A stretch of 5,259 nt of DNA from Planctomycetota bacterium (GTDB lineage: Bacteria > Planctomycetota > Phycisphaerae > Phycisphaerales > SM1A02), in assembly GCA_027295435.1 (NCBI GenBank), contig JAPUKX010000172.1, positions 1-5,259 on the forward strand. Reading direction: 5' to 3'. Below, piece after piece: positions 1-4,179 of the stretch. The notes beneath the pieces are model-generated. The model worked only from the letters and a program-made list of their open reading frames with translations, was not told the DNA's origin and made no database searches. Numbering within the stretch: position 1 is the first letter of the stretch; each line of letters begins with the position of its first letter. The position numbers and the translations under genes are program-made.

Positions 1-1010
1 AAGAAGCCGTTGCCGTCGTTGATCAGCAATCGATCGTTGAAGTCGAAGATCTGTGTCCCGCCGTCGTCGTAATCGCTGAAGAAGAGGTCCGGCGCGCCGT
101 CACCGGTGACATCGCCGGCGGAGACCGCACAGAACCTCGGCCCCGCTGTGGGATGCATCTGCGGGATGCGGGCGTCCTGGTATTCAAACCCCAGCCATGT
201 CTCGTTGGGGTCTTTGCCCAGGTTGATGTACACCCGCGGGTGCGAAAGATGCTTGGCCTGGTTGTCGGTCAGCGTCACCGCGGTGACAATGTCCAGGAAG
301 CCGTCGTTGTTGACGTCTACCAACACCACATCGCGGTCGTTCGTCGGTGTCAGGAAGCCCTGATCGCCGGGGAGGTCCGAGGCTGAGGCGTACAGCGCGG
401 TGCGGTCGATGAGGACGCCGCCTTCGTTGAGGAACAGGACGTTGGGCATCTTGCCCGTTGTGGTGAAGGGCTGCTTGCGCACGACGACCAGGTCGATGTC
501 GCCGTCATTGTCCACGTCGCCCCAGGCGTAATCTTTCTCTTGGGTGTCCAGGGTGCTGAGTGCCGGGTCGTTCGGCGGCGTTGGCATCCGTACGGAGGTC
601 TCGTTGACGAAGTTGACCCAGCCGGCGGTCGGCTGACACTGCGGGCAGTTGGCCGCATTGGCCGCGGCTTCGTCGGCGCATATCTGGTCCCAGGTGTTGT
701 TGCAGCAGAACGGGTCAATCACGCAGATCGCATTGCAGCATGCGAGGTCATTGCATCCGGGCGACCCGTTGGGGACGCAGCAGTTACCGGCCAAGAGACC
801 GCCGCACACGCCTGCCACGCCTCCGTCCGCTGGCGGCGAGGACTGCCGTTGGGCAATGCGCAGGGCGTCCTGCCCAACTTCGGCCCCGGAGGCAGTCATC
901 AGGGCCATCATCGACAGCCCCACGGCACCCGCGGCAGAGACCAGCATCATGACGGCAATCACAGCGATGGCCGTGACCGCCCATTTCAGCGATTTGTGGC
1001 TCAACAACAT
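1..1010 (-). CDS. Secreted FG-GAP/VCBS-repeat protein with cysteine-rich N-terminal module (C-terminus beyond left edge)
   Basis: An open frame of 336 complete codons runs off the left edge of the window, so the gene's 3' end is missing. The ATG at 1010 is chosen because a strong Shine-Dalgarno sequence precedes it and a hydrophobic export segment (about residues 11-38, lysines at 6 and 9) follows directly. Residues about 69-122 form a cysteine-rich module with CC, CC, DPFCC and WDQIC elements, a pattern recurrent in planctomycete exported proteins. From about residue 131 a propeller-type FG-GAP/VCBS domain begins, with calcium-binding loops DVDNDGDID (165-173), DVNNDGFLD (232-240) and DVTGDGAPD (300-308). 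More blades, and probably a dockerin-like tail, are expected past the edge; that is inference from the paralogue at 1540-2973. The substrate is unknown. Such proteins are usually extracellular or surface-attached, with roles in adhesion or binding. No catalytic motif is seen. Confidence 0.88.
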   Translation of the reverse strand, partial: MLLSHKSLKWAVTAIAVIAVMMLVSAAGAVGLSMMALMTASGAEVGQDALRIAQRQSSPPADGGVAGVCGGLLAGNCCVPNGSPGCNDLACCNAICVIDPFCCNNTWDQICADEAAANAANCPQCQPTAGWVNFVNETSVRMPTPPNDPALSTLDTQEKDYAWGDVDNDGDIDLVVVRKQPFTTTGKMPNVLFLNEGGVLIDRTALYASASDLPGDQGFLTPTNDRDVVLVDVNNDGFLDIVTAVTLTDNQAKHLSHPRVYINLGKDPNETWLGFEYQDARIPQMHPTAGPRFCAVSAGDVTGDGAPDLFFSDYDDGGTQIFDFNDRLLINDGNGF

Positions 1011-1018
1011 GGGGCCGC

Positions 1019-1027
1019 ACCTCCCTT
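1019..1027 (-). promoter_or_regulatory. Ribosome binding site of the gene starting at 1010
   Basis: On the minus strand the sequence reads AAGGGAGGT, an almost full anti-16S complement, with 8 bases between it and the ATG. This fixes the start at 1010 rather than the out-of-frame ATG at 1044. Confidence 0.85.
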
Positions 1028-1122
1028 GGGCGAAAAGGCCGCACGACGGTACTGCTTAGCTTGTTGGCCGATCCATGGCCGCCGGCATCCCCTGATGCGA
1101 CCAGACTCAGAAGTCCAGCATT

Positions 1123-1128
1123 ACTATA
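1123..1128 (-). promoter_or_regulatory. Weak candidate -10 box for the gene starting at 1010
   Basis: The minus strand carries TATAGT followed by AAT, an AT-rich island in GC-rich DNA about 110 bases upstream of the start codon. No convincing -35 is present: the best hexamer at 18-bp spacing is TCGCAA. The rest of 1011-1191 shows no other recognisable element. Confidence 0.22.
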
Positions 1129-1144
1129 CCACGGCTCAGGGTGT

Positions 1145-1170
1145 GGTTGCGATGTTTATCTTGGGCGATT
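1145..1170 (-). repeat. 26-bp dispersed repeat, copy 1 (partner at 3402-3427)
   Basis: This 26-base stretch matches 3402-3427 at 22 of 26 positions; the differences are at repeat positions 7, 9, 17 and 24, counted on the plus strand. On the minus strand it lies 21 bases after the stop codon of the decayed beta-helix/dockerin gene. Copy 2 likewise lies just after a dead dockerin end. It probably marks a shared 3' flank duplicated together with the dockerin tail, but its function is unknown. Confidence 0.55.
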
Positions 1171-1191
1171 CCAGGGTCACGACCGAACCGC

Positions 1192-1465
1192 TCAAGCGCA
1201 CAGCCCCCAGTTGGCCAGCCGCGCCAGCAGGTCGAGTTTGCCGACCGTGCCGTTATCATCGAGATCGGCCGGCGAGGAGCGACGTGCTGCCCGCGTCGAT
1301 GGCCGTCGAGCCCGCCTGCAGCGAGAGGTCGCCACCGGGGGCATCGACGAACATCGGGTCGACGTCGAGGTTGCCCACACCGACAAAGCCATTCTGCACG
1401 ATGCTGTAGTGGACCGAGAGGCTGCTGCTCGAGGAGATTGGGGCACCGCCACCCAGGCAGAGGTA
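1192..1465 (-). pseudogene. Remnant of a right-handed beta-helix ('IDAG' type) protein with C-terminal dockerin; truncated and frameshifted
   Basis: Two adjacent minus-strand frames carry consecutive parts of one protein family. The frame read from 1465 down to the stop at 1258-1256 gives GGGAPISSSSSLSVHYSIV, then VGNLDVDPMFVD and GGDLSLQAGSTAIDAGS. This is the classic last coil of polymorphic beta-helix proteins (DP.F.....GD..L..GS.AIDAG). The +1-shifted frame then gives DLDDNGTVGKLDLLARLANW plus GLCA, a half dockerin, with TGA at 1194-1192. Removing one base in the GGCCGG run around 1267-1272 would join them as LLAGDLDDNGTVG. Upstream the beta-helix frame meets a stop at 1486-1484 and there is no start codon or earlier coil, so the 5' part is gone. 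It is almost certainly non-functional. The frameshift alone could be a sequencing error; the missing N-terminus could not. Confidence 0.75.
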
Positions 1466-1469
1466 TAAT
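1464..1469 (+). promoter_or_regulatory. Candidate -10 box for the gene at 1540
   Basis: A perfect TATAAT sits about 70 bases upstream of the start codon, in otherwise GC-rich DNA. The only -35-like hexamer nearby, TTGGGG at 1438-1443, is 20 bp away, which is too far for a good sigma-70 promoter. The box falls exactly where the recognisable part of the beta-helix remnant ends. Confidence 0.38.
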
Positions 1470-1526
1470 CGTCGACGGTAAGCTCAGAAGCGCAATCGGA
1501 CGCAGCTCGAGCTGAAAGTGTCTGCT

Positions 1527-1533
1527 GGAGGAG
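1527..1533 (+). promoter_or_regulatory. Ribosome binding site of the gene starting at 1540
   Basis: GGAGGAG lies 6 bases upstream of the ATG at 1540 and supports that start. Confidence 0.8.
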
Positions 1534-1539
1534 CTTGTC

Positions 1540-2973
1540 ATGGCGTTGGAGAAGATCGCAGTTTTCAGTGCGTCCATCGCGGTGGTCGGCGGGTCGACGC
1601 TCGCCGGTGACGTGCCCATCCCGACATTCACTGATGAGACCTCTATGCGTCTGAGTGCCAGTCCGTCGGTTGGTGAAGCGGACATCTCAGAGAAGGACTA
1701 CGGGCTCGGCGACTTCGACAACGATGGCGATGTGGACATCATTTCCGCACGTCGCATCGCGTTGAAGATCAACATTGGCCAGCCACTGCCCAACACACTG
1801 TTCATGAACGAGTCCGGGGTGCTGACCGATCGCACCGCTGACTTTGCCCCTGGACTCCTGACTCCAATGCGCTCACGCGATGTCGCCGTGGCGGACTTCA
1901 ATGAAGACGGCTGGCTCGACGCCCTCGTCGTGCATGGTCCATCGACAGTGCCGACCCTGCTCGTGAATCTGTGCGCGAAGGAAGGTGCGTGGCTTGGCTT
2001 CGAAGAACGGGCGGATCTGCTACCACTGGGATTCGCGGTGGATGCCTGGAACGTCAGCACCGGCGACATCACCGGCGACGGGTTCGACGACGCCTTCGTC
2101 GGTGTTCGGCTCAACGATGACCGCCTGCTCGTAAACCTCGGAAATGACAAGGGGGGCGTCTGGCTCGGCTTTAGCGACGAATCCAGTCGCCTGGGAGCGA
2201 ACGCCAACACGACGGCCGTGCGGTCATCCGTCATCGTCGATATCAACGGCGACGGCGACATGGATCTCATCGAGGGGCAGACCTGCTGCGACGGCATCGT
2301 GCGATTGATTCCCAACGATGGCGTGGGCAACCTGGACGGCGTCCCGCAGAACATCATCACGGGACTTGCATACAACTTCGCTCTCGGGCACCTCGACGGC
2401 GACGGCAACCTCGACATCCTCGGTGTCCGAAACGCGCTCGACCAGATCCGCCTGAGCACCGGACCGCAGGGTGACGGTGTCGGTTGGGGACCCACCATCG
2501 ACCTCCCGGGCAGCAACGGGTTCGGCTCGATCGTGCGGGTCGCTGATCTCAACCATGACGGCACCGACGACTTCCTCGTGTGTGACCTCGACCAGGAGTT
2601 TCCGGAGAACTGCACACGCCGACTCAACATCTACTTCAACAGCGGCGTCGAGCCGTACCTGATTCAGGGCTACCCGACCCCGGCTGCGTGGACGCCGAAC
2701 GGGACATCGGATGTCGCGATGCTCGATCTTGATCAAGACGGCGACCTAGACATGCTCATCGGCTGGTGCACCGGCCAGTCTATCTTCATGCAGGATGGTT
2801 CGCCGGAGTTCTGCGACGTCAACGGTGACAACGTCATGGACATCTTCGACCTGCTGATCGTGCTCGCGAACTGGGGCAAGTGCCTGGACTGCGCTGCGGA
2901 CCTCGACGCCAGCGGTGTTGTCGACATCCTGGATCTGCTGATCGTCCTCTCTCTGTGGGGTCCATGTCGCTGA
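1540..2973 (+). CDS. Secreted seven-motif FG-GAP/VCBS beta-propeller protein with C-terminal dockerin pair
   Basis: This is a complete 477-residue gene with a good ribosome binding site. Residues 1-22 resemble a signal peptide with likely cleavage after STLA. Seven FG-GAP calcium loops follow: DFDNDGDVD (58-66), DFNEDGWLD (119-127), DITGDGFDD (176-184), DINGDGDMD (234-242), HLDGDGNLD (284-292), DLNHDGTDD (336-344) and DLDQDGDLD (396-404). Their regular 47-61 residue spacing fits a seven-bladed, integrin-alpha-like propeller (inference). The C-terminus has two dockerin-type halves (425-448 and 453-476), each ending in W-G-x-C. Both have weakened calcium loops: DVNGDN lacks the glycine and DLDASG lacks the fifth-position aspartate. 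It is a diverged paralogue of the gene at 1-1010, sharing the ETS.R, EKDY, N.LF.NE.GVL.DRTA, WLGFE, GD.TGDG and DRLL.N segments, but lacks that gene's cysteine module. The likely role is extracellular binding or adhesion; the partner is unknown and no catalytic residues are recognised. Confidence 0.93.
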   Translation: MALEKIAVFSASIAVVGGSTLAGDVPIPTFTDETSMRLSASPSVGEADISEKDYGLGDFDNDGDVDIISARRIALKINIGQPLPNTLFMNESGVLTDRTADFAPGLLTPMRSRDVAVADFNEDGWLDALVVHGPSTVPTLLVNLCAKEGAWLGFEERADLLPLGFAVDAWNVSTGDITGDGFDDAFVGVRLNDDRLLVNLGNDKGGVWLGFSDESSRLGANANTTAVRSSVIVDINGDGDMDLIEGQTCCDGIVRLIPNDGVGNLDGVPQNIITGLAYNFALGHLDGDGNLDILGVRNALDQIRLSTGPQGDGVGWGPTIDLPGSNGFGSIVRVADLNHDGTDDFLVCDLDQEFPENCTRRLNIYFNSGVEPYLIQGYPTPAAWTPNGTSDVAMLDLDQDGDLDMLIGWCTGQSIFMQDGSPEFCDVNGDNVMDIFDLLIVLANWGKCLDCAADLDASGVVDILDLLIVLSLWGPCR

Positions 2974-2981
2974 TGGGCGTC

Positions 2982-3409
2982 CTATTCCACAATCGCTGAG
3001 CCGGCCTGAATGGGCACTGCTTGAGTCAGACGCAGCGAGTCGCCGTGCGGAGATCAGGATGTGCACGTGGCGGCGCACCGGAAACGAGCATCCTTCCGTC
3101 GGGGCTGAACCAGACGCAGGTCACCGCTGCTTGATGTCCTCGAAAGGTGCGAAGCTCACGATGACCATCCGAGGACCAGATGACCACGGTCGTGTCGTTG
3201 CTCGCCGTGGCGATCGACTTCCCATTGGGACTGAACGCGATGCAGGTAACGGGCTGCCAGTGAACCATGCGGTCGCTGATGCGGATGGCCCGGGCCACTG
3301 GGAGAGCCTGCGGCTCGGCCGCAGCAACCTGATCGGGCGGCTCCGCCGTGCCGATGAGCGTGACACACGCCGCAGCGACCATACAACACGGCTCACGGGC
3401 CGGTTGCAA
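2982..3409 (-). pseudogene. Broken WD40-repeat protein gene
   Basis: A minus-strand frame opens at TTG 3409 (AGGA six bases upstream at 3416-3419) or at ATG 3382. It encodes a short hydrophobic, possibly lipoprotein-like N-terminus (VAAAC). One good WD40 repeat follows (VTCIAFSPNGKSIATAS..., ending VVIW, residues 54-78), then the start of a second (GHQAAVTCVWFSPDGRMLVS, 91-110). The frame then loses all similarity and stops at 3028-3026. In another frame, SPHGDSLRLTQAV lines up with SSDGHRELRTF of the first repeat, preceded by TGA (3056-3054) exactly where the first repeat has its tryptophan. A frameshift between about 3079 and 3057 plus a TGG-to-TGA change would explain this; that frame ends at TAG 2984-2982. 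WD40 proteins normally need six to eight repeats to close a propeller, so a 127-residue product is unlikely to fold. A translated truncated peptide cannot be excluded. Confidence 0.6.
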
Positions 3410-3427
3410 GGTTTATCCTGGGCGGTT
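3402..3427 (-). repeat. 26-bp dispersed repeat, copy 2 (partner at 1145-1170)
   Basis: This copy is 22/26 identical to copy 1. On the minus strand it lies 31 bases after the stop of the orphan half dockerin and overlaps the AGGA and TTG start region of the broken WD40 gene. The two copies may therefore be a shared dockerin-gene 3' flank onto which the WD40 remnant abuts. Confidence 0.55.
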
Positions 3428-3458
3428 GCCGCCTCTCAGCCCGTGTCGCCCGCAACGC

Positions 3459-3518
3459 TTACGCGTACGCCCCCCAGTTGGCCAGCAGCGTCAGCAGGTC
3501 GAGGATGCCGACGGTCAC
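3459..3518 (-). pseudogene. Orphan half dockerin, out of frame behind the preceding gene's stop
   Basis: Immediately after the TGA of the gene at 3515-4165, and overlapping it in another frame, the minus strand encodes VTVGILDLLTLLANWGAYA followed by TAA at 3461-3459. This is the second part of a dockerin half (V-x-x-x-DLL-x-LLANWG), without its D-x-N-x-D-G loop and without the usual terminal cysteine. It has no start codon of its own other than a GTG at 3518 and no ribosome binding site. It is best read as the tail of a former dockerin gene fused by recombination to the end of the upstream gene. Confidence 0.7.
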
Positions 3519-4165
3519 GGGCACGGGCCCCAGTTGGCGAGGAGTTCGAGCAGGTCGAGGATTCCGACGGCGCTATCACCGTTCAGGTCGGCCGGGCAAG
3601 GAGCGGGCGAATTCGGGCACAGGCCCCAGTTGCTCAGGAGTACGAGCAAATCCAGTATGCCGACCTCGCCATCGCCGCTGAGGTCAGCCGGGCAAGGTCG
3701 CGTGCAGGTAATATCCTGGCACTTGACACCATCACCTTGATAGGTGCCGTCAAATGTGTTTTCACAAAACCTTTGTCCGGTGATTTGGCAGGTGCCGTCC
3801 GGCCTACAGCATGCGCCGAGCGGTGGACAGGGAAAGGTCTCGCAATCCTGTCCGGGCGCCCAAAGAACGCCGCCCATTTCGATGCATACTTGGATCGTCG
3901 TCACTTCGCATATATCAAATGGGATGCAGCATGCTCCGAAGGCGGGACAGTTTGCGCCATCGCACATGGCGCCATCGCCCTGGTATGCGCCGCCTTGAGT
4001 CTGGCATTGAGTCTCCGTCACATCGATACACGAACCATCGGGCAAACAGCATGCCCCTATCGGGTCTCCCCCCTGATCAGCGCGAGCCGGAATACAAAGG
4101 ATCGCAACGACGAGAGCTGCAAGCGTGATTTGCCGAATCGCCCTATCTGTGATTGAGACGCTCAT
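3515..4165 (-). CDS. Small secreted cysteine-repeat protein with C-terminal dockerin pair
   Basis: This 216-residue protein starts at ATG 4165. A signal peptide is clear: hydrophobic core about 12-27, cleavage after IPARA at 29. The frame is open further upstream to 4363, but that part is the out-of-frame shadow of the neighbouring gene's dockerin region. Three tandem six-cysteine repeats follow (37-73, 77-113, 117-154), each starting GACC and keeping the spacing CC-x5-C-x7-C-x13/14-C-x4-C; this is a recurrent planctomycete motif of unknown function, probably disulphide-bonded. Two dockerin halves close the protein (ADLSGDGEVGILDLL at 160-174, ADLNGDSAVGILDLL at 192-206), ending NWGPCP. The start lies 14 bases after the stop of the upstream gene, suggesting cotranscription, but no clear Shine-Dalgarno sequence is seen. 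Part of the cysteine-repeat region has markedly lower GC than the dockerin part. Role unknown; possibly a structural or binding surface protein. Confidence 0.87.
   Translation of the reverse strand: MSVSITDRAIRQITLAALVVAILCIPARADQGGDPIGACCLPDGSCIDVTETQCQTQGGAYQGDGAMCDGANCPAFGACCIPFDICEVTTIQVCIEMGGVLWAPGQDCETFPCPPLGACCRPDGTCQITGQRFCENTFDGTYQGDGVKCQDITCTRPCPADLSGDGEVGILDLLVLLSNWGLCPNSPAPCPADLNGDSAVGILDLLELLANWGPCP
3522..3562 (-). repeat. 41-bp perfect direct repeat, copy 1 (dockerin 3' end)
   Basis: These 41 bases are identical to 4187-4227. They encode the ILDLLELLANWGPC segment of the second dockerin half in each gene. Identity stops one base beyond either end, although amino-acid similarity continues upstream. 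Confidence 0.95.
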
Positions 4166-4179
4166 TGTTTGGCTTCGAG

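Noticed and set aside
540..1409. A 289-codon plus-strand open frame
   Set aside because: It runs antisense to the clearly coding FG-GAP gene and across the intergenic relic. Its translation is arginine/proline-rich, with no domain and no ribosome binding site.
1698..2630. A 310-codon minus-strand open frame
   Set aside because: It is the complement of the seven-motif propeller gene, with low-complexity S/R/P-rich translation and no motif.
2974..3025. Possible terminator between the converging propeller gene and WD40 remnant
   Set aside because: No stem-loop with a T-run could be found by eye on either strand.
3306..3330. GC-rich inverted repeat (ctgcggc / gccgcag) that could be a terminator or hairpin
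   Set aside because: It lies inside the WD40 remnant's coding part, has no T-run, and such short GC palindromes are expected by chance here.
3059..4156. A 365-codon plus-strand open frame
   Set aside because: It is the antisense shadow of the WD40 remnant, orphan dockerin and cysteine-repeat gene; the minus strand explains all recognisable motifs.
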